Assembly (NCBI GenBank): GCA_022385805.1
Contig: MU277677.1
Location: 501,236-565,235 of the forward strand
Origin: Pilatotrama ljubarskyi
Lineage: Eukaryota > Basidiomycota > Agaricomycetes > Polyporales > Polyporaceae
DNA: 64,000 nt
Reading direction: 5' to 3'
The first letter of the stretch is position 1, and each line of letters begins with the position of its first letter. Of the stretch, positions 1-11,600 are shown piece by piece. A program made the translations under genes and the position numbers. Under the pieces are notes generated by a model. It saw only the letters and a list, made by a program, of their open reading frames with translations. It did not search any database and was not told the origin of the DNA.

Positions 1-385
1 AGACGAAGCAGTCGAAAGCACCCGTCGGGTAAGCTGTGGATGCAGTCTTGACTGGCATCTCAGATTGCGCGTAGCAATATGCCGTGCATCCCTAGCAAGT
101 GCTGAAGAGAACATGTTGGAGAAAAGCGGTCGGATATGTCGAGCAGAAACAAGCTTGAAGTAGTGTGCAAGCGACAGGCTGAGACAGGGACTCTGAACGC
201 CTGGAAATAGACGCCCACAAAATACGGGGCCGGAAGACGGCCCGCTGCGCCGCATCTTGTTAGCGCCCGCGAGCGTCTGGGTGTAATCACAGGCCCCAAG
301 AGGGCGAAGAGAAGAGGTTCTGTCCTGCGCTTGACGTCCTCCATCTCCTCCTTACCGCCTCCCTCCATCTTCCGCCCTTCCCACC
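1..385. other. Upstream region without a supported gene
   Basis: This stretch holds the 5' flank and leader of the Shr3 gene. The open frames in it show no recognisable family, signal peptide or splice structure. The last 60 bases before the Shr3 start are pyrimidine-rich, as is usual for fungal leaders. Nothing else is seen. Confidence 0.5.
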
Positions 386-1317
386 ATGGCGGGTCTCCGT
401 ATGAGCGTCGTGGTCAGCGCGACCGCCTTCCTGCTCGGTGAGTGCTTTCCTCGCATACTGCGCGCTGGCGTGCCTGACGTGTAGGTTTGCTAAATGCTAT
501 AATTGCTCGTCATCTCTCCCCTGTTCAAAATGCATCGCCACTAACTACAATGGCATACAAAAATCCCAAAATATCGTTGCGTAGGCCTCCTGTTCACGCA
601 CTGGATCGCGGACTCGCTCACGCTGTGGAAGTCGCCCGAGAGGCAGACGGACCTCCGCCTCTGGACGTCCGCGACGTACTATGCCATCCTCATGCACGGC
701 CCTCCGCAGCTCGCGTACGTGTACGCGGGTGTTGCGCTGCTTGGTGCCGTTACTATCCTTTGGAGCCTGCGCGATGGGCGCGCAGGTAATCTCATGTTCG
801 ATGGTGGAAGCATCTGTAAGTGCCGTATGCACATCCGTTGTGCTCTAGCGCTGAAATACGCCCTCCCTGCAGTCTTGTATCTTACAGCTCTCGCTGTGTA
901 CTTGTATTCTGTTGTCCCCAGTATGTCGCAAAATCCCACCAGTTCCATACGAACCTTGCGACTCATTGACTTCTTCCTCTCCCAGACCTCACAGCAAACT
1001 TCTCCAAGCTTCCCCTCCCATTCACCGCCCCGACCACCGCAGAGAAGCTTCCCCCTTTCCCGCCCTCTCTGCGCGAACCCACACTCGAACTCGCGTCATC
1101 CCACCTCGTCTGCAGCGTCGTGCTCACAGGAGTGCTCGCGTTGCAAGCGGGCCGCTGGTGGGCCGAGCAGGCCGACGTCGACGAGGACGACGGCGAGGAC
1201 GGTGAGGACGGAGGTATGCGCGGGGAGAGGGACGGGGACGAGACGGGCGCGGAGACGGACAAAACTGCGGAGGAGTCCATGTCGCCCACTGAGGTGCGCA
1301 GGAGGGTGAAGGCTTGA
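386..1317 (+). CDS. SHR3: Shr3-type ER chaperone for amino-acid permeases
   Basis: Four exons (386-437, 585-815, 873-920, 986-1317) join in frame to give about 220 residues. Exon 2 carries the Shr3 signature around FTHWIADSLTLWKSP and a following hydrophobic segment. The protein has four hydrophobic segments (about residues 5-22, 62-80, 93-110 and 150-166) and a long acidic cytosolic tail rich in D, E and G. Shr3 is known as an ER membrane chaperone that folds amino-acid permeases and prepares them for COPII vesicles; that role is taken from the family. The start is the ATG of the first exon, which has a purine at -3 and directly precedes the first hydrophobic segment. No ER retrieval motif is obvious at the C-terminus, which ends RRRVKA. 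Confidence 0.85.
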
Positions 1318-2502
1318 GGGGACAACTGGGATGGCTGCTCTCGCCGAGGAAGGAGTTCCTTGGGAGCCGGTACCTGGGAAGACCAAAAGCAAAAGTACTC
1401 ACGACGCGACGATCCACACGATCTTCCTCTGCGGAACGCACATATACTCTGGACGGTGATCGGGAGGGAGACGGACATGGGCCTGCCTGCCCCCCAATCG
1501 GCAGGTATCTTGATATAGCCTATCGGAACTGTCTTGTTGCATTTGCCTCTCGGACGTGTGGCTACATACTGTAAAGCACTTCCTGGCTATCAAACGTGGA
1601 GTTTCGACTTTCCCCTTCAGCAATAGTCGACAGACTCAGATCGACATCGAGCGGGTAGAATCCTTCTGGACGAGCTTTCCCTGCGCCACCTCGCCGATAG
1701 GGTACGCTTGATAGAATCTGGGTGAAGTTCACCGTATGAAAGGGATTGTGGGCGATGGGCTCCCCGAGCCCCTTCATCGCCCGGCGGCGTTGTGCACGGC
1801 ATCAGGCGCTTACAGCGTCACAAGATGGGGTTAGGTTACGAGTTGATATCCTATGGAGGTAAGTCGAGATGTATCAGTGGTCTTTCGGTGTGTAGCGAAT
1901 GGACACTTGTTACAGTACATCGTGGTTGGACAATGACAACTCTTGATGGATGGATACTGGACAGAGTCGGATCTGTGATATCCCCGGTGGTGTCCGCGTG
2001 CTAGCAACGATACCTACGGGTTCGCAGAGCATATGGCAGCGTGTACGGTCATCCCCCCGGAGCATTCAGGCTGGTAGCCGCGGAATCATATCGAGCAGTC
2101 CCCTTCGGACGATAGAAAGAAATAAGTCATTCCCTCGTACTGTTACAACACGGTAGCTCAGGAAGAGAGAAGATAAATCTATGTGGAGTCCATACGGTAC
2201 GCGTGTATACATACGACTACGGGCACCTCCCAGTACAAGACTCAGTAGCCCACGGGAGAACGATACATAGTACTGGTACTGTACATACGGTACGTCACGC
2301 GAGACACAAGAGAGAAAATAGGGCCCCGGGAGTCGTGCGGCCAGACGCACGAATAGCCTGACGGATACCCGGGCATACATACATACATAAGACATACTAG
2401 AGGTGCTGGGGTCGTTCGGAAGCAGTACTAGAGGGCGGGAGACAAAACGAGATGCGAGGCACAGATCGATGGGATAGATGGAAACGGGGCAGCTGAGGCA
2501 AG
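1318..2502. other. Intergenic region between Shr3 and histone H1, with a possible coding relic
   Basis: No complete gene is supported. On the minus strand 1562-1777 encodes a protein-like stretch of about 70 residues containing EPIAHNPFHTVNFTQILSSV, with no upstream exon or downstream continuation that I could find, so it may be a fragment. A short CATA microsatellite lies at about 2376-2391. The 3' end of the H1 transcript should fall within the last few hundred bases. Confidence 0.4.
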
Positions 2503-3803
2503 TTACGACTTCTTCGCTGCCTGTGGTTCCGGCCGTCAGTGTAAGCACAGTACCCTGGTACAAGCATTGGTACCTTGGCGGCGCGCGACCCTGCCTTGGG
2601 CGCAGACGTGCGAGCGGAGGTCTTCTTGGCGGGTGCCTTGCCAGTTACGGACTGCGCGTGTCGTATTAGCACCTACTCCTCGACATTTACCACCTGATCC
2701 CACCTTCTTCGCGGAGTCCCTCTTGGTGGTAGCAGCGGTCTTCTTCGCTGGAGCAGGTGCCTTCTTAGCAGGAGCCTTCTTCGCCGGGGTGGCCTTCGTC
2801 GCAGAGGCCTTGGGCTTGGCAGCGGTAGAGGACTTGGTTGTCGACTTTGCCGGCGCAGACTTCTTACCCGCAGCGGCCTTTGTAGCGGATGGCTTTGCGG
2901 CGGCGGGCTTCTTCGCGGTGGCAGCCTTCTTCGGAGCAGCCGCCTTGTTCGTGGTGGTGCTCTTTGCCGGGGCCTTGCCCTTGGGAGCGGCCTTCACGGG
3001 CTTAGCGTCGGGTTTGTTCTGTCCAGCAAAGAGGTTGTCACCAAACCGCACAGCACATCCTCAATTATCTCACATTTGGGCTTACCTCCTTGGTGGCGGA
3101 CGCGTCTGCAGGACGCTGCGACTTGGGAGGGAGCTTCACGCGCCCGGAGGGGCCTAGGCGCGAGGTTGTTACAAAAGGAAGGCACGTCGGTCGAGCGCGG
3201 GAAACCTACCCTTCGGCAAGACGAAGATGCCCTTCTCCGCGCCGGTCGTGATGGCCCGGCTGAGCTGAGTCGTCTGCGCGGCCCCGAACTCAAGCTTATA
3301 CTTGTCCTCAACGTACCTTGGGTGGCATACAGTGAGCAACAAGAGGGGGGACAAGGGGGGAGAGACATACTTCTTGATCTGCGGGCGTGAGACGCCTTGA
3401 CGGGCATCCTCTGGGTGATCAGCGATGCACTCCTGTTATTTATGCATACAAGATTAGCGTCGGTCGCGCTCATTGGTGTACACAGTGGACGGTTCGACGC
3501 TGTGAGTAGTGTGCAAAGCGACGCGCCACGGAATGCTGAAGGGGAGGGGGATGACGGAGATAAGTGGCGCGGCGCGGCGGGCATGCCCTGCACCCTACCC
3601 CTTTTGGTCGACAATGCCAACCACGCCCGCCGCGTCGCGCCTTGCTCTCAAACGGCGCCGGGGCTCGTCGCTATACGTCCTGCAAATTTGCGTGAACCTA
3701 CCTTGATCATATCGATCCAGCTCGGGTGGGCTGCCGGAGCCCGGGGAGCCGACTTCTTGCTGGCGGCCGATTTGGCGGCGGACGTCTTCTTTGCAGCAGA
3801 CAT
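2503..3803 (-). CDS. Linker histone H1
   Basis: Seven exons on the minus strand encode a linker histone. The first exon gives a short Ala/Lys/Ser tail (MSAAKKTSAAKSAASKK). Exons 1-4 build the winged-helix domain from HPSWIDMIK through GVSRPQIKKYVEDKYKLEF to LSRAITTGAEKGIFVLPKG. The rest is a long Lys/Ala/Pro C-terminal tail made of repeats such as APAKKAPAKKAPAPAKK. The final exon is tiny and encodes only AAKKS and the stop. H1 binds linker DNA at the nucleosome entry and exit in the nucleus and compacts chromatin. A gene with introns fits the polyadenylated, intron-bearing H1 genes typical of basidiomycetes. The start at 3803 is the first ATG of the exon holding the tail. Confidence 0.92.
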
Positions 3804-4512
3804 TGGCGTGCAACTGTGCTAGAAACTAATAAAATGTGTTTGGGAGGCCTGTTGGCAGCGCGCTGAGGCGGGGGGCGAGAGCGGAGCGGTGCGCGTAGAA
3901 GGGGGACGCGGGATGGTGGTGGTACGGGATGAAGAGAGGTCGTTCAGACTCCGAGGCGCGTCCAACCATTCAACAAACTGTAATCCCATGTCACGTGAGA
4001 CGCTATCTCAGGAACGCGACAGTATGCGTTTGCATACAAATCCTATGGGTCCTGGAGGGTGCAAATTGTCAGGTAGCGACCAGAGCGGGCTGCTGGTACG
4101 GTTTCCGGGACGAGGAACAGGGAGGGTCGTCGGGAACGACCTCTTTGCTGGTTGCTGCGGTTGTAGGTCGGCTGCAGGCTCATGTTATGGTTCAAATTTT
4201 CTGCAGTTCATGTAAAGCGTTAGAAAACGGCACAATATACACTTTCATGTAGTTTTACACGATGTATGGCGAGTTGTGGTGTTTAGACGAGAGCAAGAGT
4301 CGGCCGTCTCCGCCCAGCGACGTTCCACAGCAATGACCATATACGGACGCGTCTTCGCGCTGAATCTGGTGGCGGATCTGGTGATCGGCGCACATGACCT
4401 GTGACGCATCCGTGACCGTCGCTCTTCGCATTCGACCACGGGTCTCTGAGCTCTCAGCCAAGTGAGGTTCTCTTCTGGCCAGTCTCTGCTAGCGCGGCTC
4501 CCGGCGTCGGAC
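3804..4512. promoter_or_regulatory. Divergent intergenic region between histone H1 and MZM1
   Basis: About 700 bases separate two divergently transcribed genes and must hold both promoters. The side next to H1 is purine-rich on the + strand, i.e. CT-rich in the H1 leader. I see no clear TATA box or conserved histone-gene element. The short open frames here look like chance. Confidence 0.35.
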
Positions 4513-5006
4513 ATGAGCAATTCTCAGGCTCTTCTCGCTTCAGCACGCTCGGCATATCGCTCAGCATTGCGGGCGTCCGCGTCGACATTCCGGGGTGACA
4601 CCGTCGTACGGAATGGTGAGCGTGGCCTCTGCGTGCTTAGGCCGTGTCCGCGGTGCTCACCACGTTGCCTCAGCATTCCGCCTCAAAATCCGCAATGAGG
4701 TCCTGCCGTACAACACCCAAATTGACACGAAGCAGTTTGAGGAGAAGGTCACGCTGGTCAGGGAAATCGCTGATGTTCTCCGAAAGAATGTCGTGCAGGC
4801 CCGCAAGGTGGAGGATGCGCGCAGTCCGGATGAGAAGGAGCTGTGGGGTACGTTGGCTATCTATGAATTGTGATTGTTTGTGAACCTGATTGCATGCAGA
4901 GCTGAACATTCGCGAGGAGACGGAGCTTGGGTCGAATGAGACGATCAAGCAGGCAAAGACTCAGTCGAGCAGAAGTGCACGGAAACAGGATGGCCAGACC
5001 AAGTGA
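4513..5006 (+). CDS. MZM1: LYR-motif mitochondrial complex III assembly factor (Mzm1/LYRM7-like)
   Basis: Three exons (4513-4615, 4674-4847, 4900-5006) give 127 residues. The N-terminus carries the LYR-type motif as AYR at residues 14-16 within SARSAYRSALRAS, followed by the conserved TFRGD. The middle has FRLKIRNEVL and a helical stretch to EKELW. The size and order match Mzm1/LYRM7, a mitochondrial matrix chaperone that stabilises the Rieske iron-sulfur protein before it enters complex III. A release-factor gene starts only 58 bases after the stop on the same strand. A possible fourth exon exists: GTGAGT at 5003 and AATAG ending at 5052 would replace the last Lys codon and stop with five residues and a TGA at 5066-5068. 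Confidence 0.85.
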
Positions 5007-5064
5007 GTTTGCAAGCCCGCACTCTCGTCCTCCGGTTGACTGTTCTGAATAGGTGTTGCCAATC

Positions 5065-5615
5065 ATGATCAGTGCCGAAGAGCCCCCACAATCTGGCCGG
5101 AGTGCGCCTGCGGCAAATGTACCCCGCTACTACTCGCAGCTCAAGAAGGCACACAAGGAGCGCGTGGTCCCCGAGCTGAAGGAGGAAGACATTGAGGAGT
5201 CTTTTGTCCGAGGTGCCGGGTACTTCGTATCTGTATATTATCTCCTGTTAATGCGGATCATACTTGGAAACAGGAAGCGGTCCTGGCGGCCAGTCTGTAA
5301 ACAAGACCGAGAACAATGTGCAGCTGCTCCATAAGCCGACCGGTATCCGAGTTGCGTGTCAAGAGACGCGGTCTCTCCAGCAGAACAGGAAGATTGCTCG
5401 CAAGATATTGCTTGACAAGGTTGGCGTTGCATCTCAGAGAGACTATGGCTTTTGCTCATGACATGGCATGTCAGCTCGACGCACTGTACAATCCAGGCTT
5501 GTCCAAGCAAGACCTTCTGAAAGCTAAGCAACTTGAGCGAGAGCGGCGAAGGAAGAAGAAGGCTAAGAAGAAACAGAAGGAGAAGCAGCAGGACGCAGCG
5601 CCTAGTGAAGCCTAG
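5065..5615 (+). CDS. Mitochondrial class-I release-factor-like peptidyl-tRNA hydrolase (GGQ protein)
   Basis: Three exons (5065-5212, 5274-5419, 5475-5615) give 144 residues. The catalytic loop is [16 protein letters not shown] with GGQ at about 54-56, followed by [20 protein letters not shown]. The C-terminus is a very basic tail around [15 protein letters not shown]. Small GGQ proteins of this build (the human MTRFR/C12orf65 type and its fungal relatives) rescue stalled mitochondrial ribosomes by hydrolysing peptidyl-tRNA; the basic tail enters the mRNA channel. The codon-recognition domains of full release factors are absent, which supports the rescue role. The N-terminus as read is not a convincing mitochondrial presequence, so an upstream exon or start is possible. 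The first intron uses GTGCCG at 5213, chosen because it restores the family sequence RGSGPGGQ. Confidence 0.85.
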
Positions 5616-6084
5616 GATGGTCTTTCAGAGCCATAGATAGGCCAGCATGTCTTCAGAGCTCTGCCACTTAGGCCTCGAGATCTGTACTCGGAGTCCCGGG
5701 GAGAACGAGTTCAGTACTCACTCATCATTGGACGCGCGGATGCCGAACTGTAGCGATTTCCATCGCAGCGGTACTCACCTCACAACTGCTACCTCTGTGT
5801 TGAGGCACTACAATATAATACATAGACAATATATACCTTGCCTAGCAGCTGCGTACCTGAGAGCGAGCCATGCTGGACGAGAAGGTGTGAAGCCTATCCT
5901 CTGGAGAGGAGGTCGGTGCCGATCAGACTCGGCGTGTTCCGGTCACTGGAGGATGCGCGTTTCCGCCACGCGCACTGCACGACCGCACAGTCCTCAGCAG
6001 CCTCTCCTCCGACCGCATCCTATCTGTCTCTAGATAACATCTCTTTGCACTCTATCCAGCCTTCGAGTACATAGACAAGCGACC
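5616..6084. other. Intergenic region before the CAP gene
   Basis: It holds the 3' end of the release-factor gene and the promoter and leader of the CAP gene. The last 100 bases are CT-rich. No further gene, repeat or structured RNA is apparent. Confidence 0.4.
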
Positions 6085-8133
6085 ATGGCTTCCGGCGGGC
6101 TGCACTCGCTTGCTACCATCATTAAGAGGTGCGTACTGCCGGACGCGCACGCTGCGCGTGGCCTGCTTCGAGCTACAGCCCGCCGGACGCCTGATGTATG
6201 TCTTGCAGGCTAGAGGCGACGACGTCGCGGCTTGAAGACCTCGCGTCGCTCGCGACCTCCTACCTCCCACCCCCAGCCCAAGGCGCTGCTGCTGCCTCAG
6301 TCAGCGCGTCCGCGAACGCAGAGCCAACGCCTGTTCCCCCGCCTCCTCCTCCTCCCCCTGCGCCCGCGCCCACAGCCTCCGCAATTCCAGCTGGCACAGA
6401 AAACCTACCGAGGAGCGTCGTTGCGTTCGATGAGCAGATCATCGATGGGAAGCTGAAGCCGTTCGTCGAGCTCACGAAGAACTTCGCGAGCCCGTCCGTC
6501 ATCGAGCAGGTGCGTTTCGTTGTGCAATCGATCTTGCCGTTGCCGTACCAATCGAGGACTGACAATGGGATGTAGGTCGGGCTGGTGGAGCAAGAGTTCA
6601 AGGACCTGCGCGAGCTCCTGCTCGTTGCTGCGTCGTGCAGAAAGCCAGAGCAGGCCGAATTCGAGAAGCTGCTCGGCCCCTTGCAGAAGGATATCGAGGC
6701 GATCACGCGTGCGAAGGAGGCGAACCGGAAAGACAGGGAATGGTTTAACCACCTTTCGACGGTCGCGGAGGGCGCGCCATCTGTTGGCTGGGTCACTATT
6801 GTGAGTAACGAGGCACGGATATCCTGCAGTATTTGCTCAAATACTGCCATGGTAGACCCCGAAGCCTGGTCCTTACGTGGGGGAGGTGAAGGACTCGACC
6901 CAGTTCTACGGCAACCGCGTTATCAAGGAGTTCAAGGAGAAGTAAGCAGATGCAGGGAATGCTGAGGCAGCCTTAATCTGATTCTGCCTCAAAGGGACCC
7001 CAAGCACGCGGAATGGGTGAAAGCATACATCGGGCTGCTAGAAGAGATGCGCAAATACGTCATGGAGCATCACACCACCGGCCTTACCTGGAATCCCAAG
7101 GTGAGCCGCGCTCAGCACAAACCACAGGGCATGCGACTGATGGCGGGCGCAGGGCATCACTGTCGACCAGTTCAAGACCACCTTCTCCAGCCTCGCGGCG
7201 GCAGGCGGTGCGCCTGCTCCCCCACCTCCGCCGCCCCCGCCTGCTGCTCCGCCTGCCCCCGCACCTGGTGCTGCGCCTGCCGCGGCAGGCGGCATTAACG
7301 CGGTGTTCCAAGAGCTTAACCGTGGTGAGGAAGTCACGAAGGGCCTGCGCAAAGTCGACAAGAGCCAGATGACGCACAAGAACCCCGCACTGAGGGCTGG
7401 AGGCGTCGTCCCCGCCACTGCGTCTACCCCTACTCGTGAGTCTGTGTCCCAACTTTGTCAGTGATTCCGAACTCACCGTATCCGCAGCCGCTGCGAAAAA
7501 GCCGATGAAGCCTAGCAAACCCCAGGCGCTTGCGGGCAAGAAACCGTCCAAGTTCGCTCTGGAGGGCAACAAGTGGGCTATTGTGGGTCATTTCTTGATG
7601 TGCGAGTAGCTTGTCCGGTACCAACACCACCCTGTGCACAGGAATACCAAGAAAACCAGTCGCCCTTGACGCTCGATAATGTCGAGATCAGCCAGACTGT
7701 CAACCTATATGGCTGCAAGAACACGACGGTCGTCGTGAAGGGCAAGTGTAATGCAGTGACTATGAGTGAGTCAAATGTCTCTCCTCAGTAAGGCTCTTGC
7801 TCACATGCTACAGTCAACTGCACAAAGACGAGCGTGCTGGTCGAATCGGTTATCTCGTCGATCGCGGTTACGAACTCGCCCTCGTTCGCACTCCAAATCA
7901 CGGGCAAGGCGCCGACAATCCAGCTCGACTCGACGGACTCGGGCCAGATCTACCTGTCGAAGGACTGCCTCGACGTCGAGATCACGACGGCGAAGTGCAG
8001 CAGCATCAACGTGAGCCTGCCGGTCGAGGGCGAGGAGGAGGGCGTGTTCAACGAGCACCCGATCCCGGAGATGTTTAGGACGACCATCATCGACGGGAAG
8101 CTCGTGACGACCGCGGTGGAGCATGCAGGGTAG
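6085..8133 (+). CDS. SRV2: Adenylyl cyclase-associated protein (CAP/Srv2)
   Basis: About nine exons encode a protein of roughly 500 residues. The N-terminus has the coiled-coil IIKRLEATTSRLEDLASL that in the family binds adenylyl cyclase. A proline-rich linker and the helical folded domain follow (FDEQIIDGKLKPFVELTKNF through NPKGITVDQFKTTFSSLAAA). Next come a second polyproline tract and LRKVDKSQMTHKNP, the WH2-like actin-binding segment. The C-terminal CARP beta-sheet domain runs from KWAIEYQENQSPLTLDNVEI to the end. CAP recharges ADP-actin with ATP, helps cofilin sever filaments, and links Ras/cAMP signalling to actin in fungi. All expected modules are present. The start is the ATG at 6085 directly before the coiled coil; exon 1 is only 44 bases. 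Confidence 0.93.
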
Positions 8134-8680
8134 GCGGGGTACTTAGGCGGGGTGATTGGAACGTCTCGCTTGCTGGGCGCGAGGGATTTGGGGGACTGGC
8201 TGGAATCGATACCTATACCTGCTCTCAGGCGCCCTGTGTGGTTGGAATCCTACCGTACTTAAAGTTACGATAGTTGGGCTACAATCCTGCTTCTACTTCT
8301 GCATGCTGTTACCCCAGCCTGAGCATCCTTCTGCATTCACGAGAAACTGGCCTCACACATGAACAGTTCTCAAACGATGACGGAGAAGGCAACAGCTTTC
8401 AAGCGTCGAACTCGAAGCCCTAAAGATGGGCTTATATAACGACTGAGCGGTTGCCAGAAATTGATGAGCGGTGCAGCGGCAGTGTGAGCCGAGCAGAGTT
8501 CATCAGGGTCACCTCACGCTGCTTCAGACATTCGTGCATCTTGCTTCCGTTCACTTCCGCTGTTCCTCCGCAACGTTCATCCGTTCATCTTGGTCGTCAG
8601 TTGTCTTTCTGGCTGACTTCTCAATAGTAACAGCGAACGAAGCCTGCGGCGCATACACGAGAACCCGAGCAGGATAGCAT
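8134..8680. other. Intergenic region between CAP and the PhoD-like gene
   Basis: It contains the CAP 3' end and a CT-rich promoter and leader for the PhoD-like gene (about 8500-8640). No gene is supported. Confidence 0.4.
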
Positions 8681-11600
8681 ATGGATAATCCGGGGTGGCA
8701 TGCGCGCCATCGAGCACAAAAGGCAAGTCCTTTCGGTCGCGCGGACCCAGTCCGACATTGACCACAACATCCCGCAAAGGATGAAGCACGCTGGAGTCAG
8801 CCGTTCAGAGGGCCCGATGGCAGGTTCCAGCCCGTCGAAGAGGTAGGCCCGATGGCCGAGCCGTTCGTCGGCGGCTTTCTCCCACCACCGTCGCCCCAAC
8901 CGGACATTCTGCGCGGACGCACTCCGCCTCCCCCGTTGCCTCCCAAAGACCCGTCATGGCTCAAACCGGGCGTCCGGGTACCCAGTGCGGGCAACGCGAG
9001 CTGGTCAGAAGCGTCGCGCACTGAATCCACCGTGTCAGGACCGGGCAACTCGCTGCAGTCCCTCTTCGCGAACATGAGCGCGGTAGAGCGCTCGAAGAAC
9101 CTACGCGTCGCGCGCATGAACCCCTACCTGCAGTTCATGGCGGGCCCGCTCCTCCGCTACGACACCGTGGACGAGCGCGGCGTGTGGCGCGGCGCGGCGA
9201 TGATTGTGAGTGAGTACCGCGCGCAGCTTTCCTCGTGTGTGTCCCCGGATTGGATCGGATGCTGACCGGTGCGCGCCCGCGCCTGTGTAGCTGCGGACGC
9301 AGGATCCGTGTATGAACCCCTTCCTACGTTGACATACCATTGGGACCCGAGCCGCCAGGTCGGCAAGCTCAAGCGGCACGTTTCGAGCCGCATGCACGGC
9401 AAGTCGTTCGACCTCGGGCCGCACCCTGCAGACCCGCTTTCTACCGTGTCTCCCGCGTCCCCTATGGGAGAAAATGGCGAGTATCGAGAGGGACCAGATC
9501 CCGAACAGCGCAGCGTTGTCGGGCAAGAGCTTTACGTGTATTACGGGAATGGCGGGTAGGTACTCTTCTCCTGCGGTCTCCTCAGCCACCTCCAGCGCTG
9601 ATGGGACACAGCACGTTCACCTTCTGGCGATTCATGATTGAGATACCCCTTACTTCACATGAGATGAAGATCAACTATACCATCAATAATGGCATCGAGC
9701 TGAACTTCTTCGTGCCGGGCCGTAATCAGAACATGCGCTGGGCTGCTTACTCAGTAAGCAAATCCATGCAGCCTTTGGCGTCAGCGGTGCTGAGCATGGG
9801 CAGTGTAATGGATTCAGTTCAGGTGTCAACTCTGACGACTTCCGCGGACCAGGATTCAAGAGCGGATATGATCCCGTGTGGATGGACCTCCTCGCTCACC
9901 ACGCAGAAGAACCGTTCCACGCTCTCGTGGGCGGTGGTGACCAGCTTTACTGCGACAGTATCATCCGCGAACCCGAGTTGCAAGACTGGGTAACGCAGAC
10001 GAAGCCGGAGGCCAAGCGCAACTACGTGCTAAGCGACGAAATGGCGTTGGCCATTGACCGCTTCTACTTTAACCATTACTGCCAGTCATTCCGGAGCGGA
10101 GCCTTCGCGCGAGCGAACAGTACAATGTGCGCGTCGACTTCCCTTGTGACCCGATGCGCCATGCTGATTCGGCCCCTGCAGACCGATGCTGAACATGCTG
10201 GGTACGCGATGCTTACGAGTGTTACTGTTAACCTGACTGACGATTCGGCCCTCATAGATGACCATGGTGAGCACGCTTATGAGGTAAGAGGTCGTCCGAG
10301 AGGCGCTGACATCCCTTGTCTGTAGACCTGGTAAGCGCGTCCAGCCGCTCAATCCTACAGGGAGCGTGCAGGCTAACGACTTTATCGCTAAGATCGACGG
10401 GTTCGGCAGCTGTAAGCGCCTTGTTGCTGCTGGATAGTGTTCAGGGTGTGCTGATCCCTGTTCGTAGACCCCGACGACCTGATGCAGTCGAAGGTGTTTT
10501 GCACGTAAGCCTAAACTCATTGTTACCCTGGAGCTCTGTCTGAATGCATCTGGTGCTGTACATGCTCCCGTGCTGCAGGATTGGCTCTAGAGGATATTTC
10601 TTCTTCCTCTTGTTCCAATGCTTCATCAACAGTAGGCTTCCTTACCTTGTGTAAGTTGCTGGGGCGTCTGACTGACCGACCGTACAGTCGAAGTGGACGG
10701 CATTGACGACCGACATCATCCCTTCAAATCCCTAGTCATCGGCGGACCAGGGCCTTACATACCATTCCCTTCGCACTCGTTCCTCACGTGGCTAGGCCCT
10801 CAAGTGCACATGCTACTCCTGGACTGCCGGTGCGTGAGCAGTACTATTGTTCAAAACCTTGCATGCCTTGATGAATGGTACAGAGCAGAACGAAAACTGG
10901 ATCAGGTCTGCAGTCCAGCGGAATACAAGGCAGTGTTCTCGCGTATGCATGCGTTGCCGCGGACAGTGGAGCACGTGGTAGTCCAGATAGGTATGTGTGT
11001 TTGCTATCTGACAGACCATGGCGCCACGAGCTCAGGGACGTCAAAAGGTATTCCGATAGCATATCCTCGTATGGTGTTCCTGGAGACCGCCCTCGACTCG
11101 AAGTTGAACCCGCTGGTCGCGCTCGGACGGAACGGTTCAATGGGTCTCTCTGGATTCGTCAACAAGTTCAATGCGGACGCAGAACTGCTGGACGATCTGG
11201 TGAGCACGCCAAGTAAACTGTCGAATTGACGCCAAGCTCACGGTGTGTAGAATGACCACTGGACCGCCAAGCACCATAAGGTAGATAAAGTTCATCTCAC
11301 GCGCGTCCTAACATACACTGAACAGAGCGACGCAACAGAAAGAGCGAAACTGGTTTGTCCTGGAGCTCCAGAAGTATGCCTTGGCGACGCATTCGCGCGT
11401 CAGCTTCGTGTCCGGCGATGTGCACTGCGCCGCGGTGGGTCTGTTCAAGACTTTGGTGAAGGACAAGAAGAAAAATGTCGCCGTGCCGCCTCCCGTGGAC
11501 CATCGCTACATGGTCAATGTCGTCACTAGTATGTTCCATGTCGATCCTCAGTGGCTGTATGCTGACCACCACATCGTACGTAGGTGCTATTGTGAACACT

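Noticed and set aside
5003..5064. MZM1 and the release-factor-like protein as one fused protein
   Set aside because: The only good intron has phase 2 on its 5' side, while the downstream frame needs phase 0; splicing leads to a stop, not a fusion.
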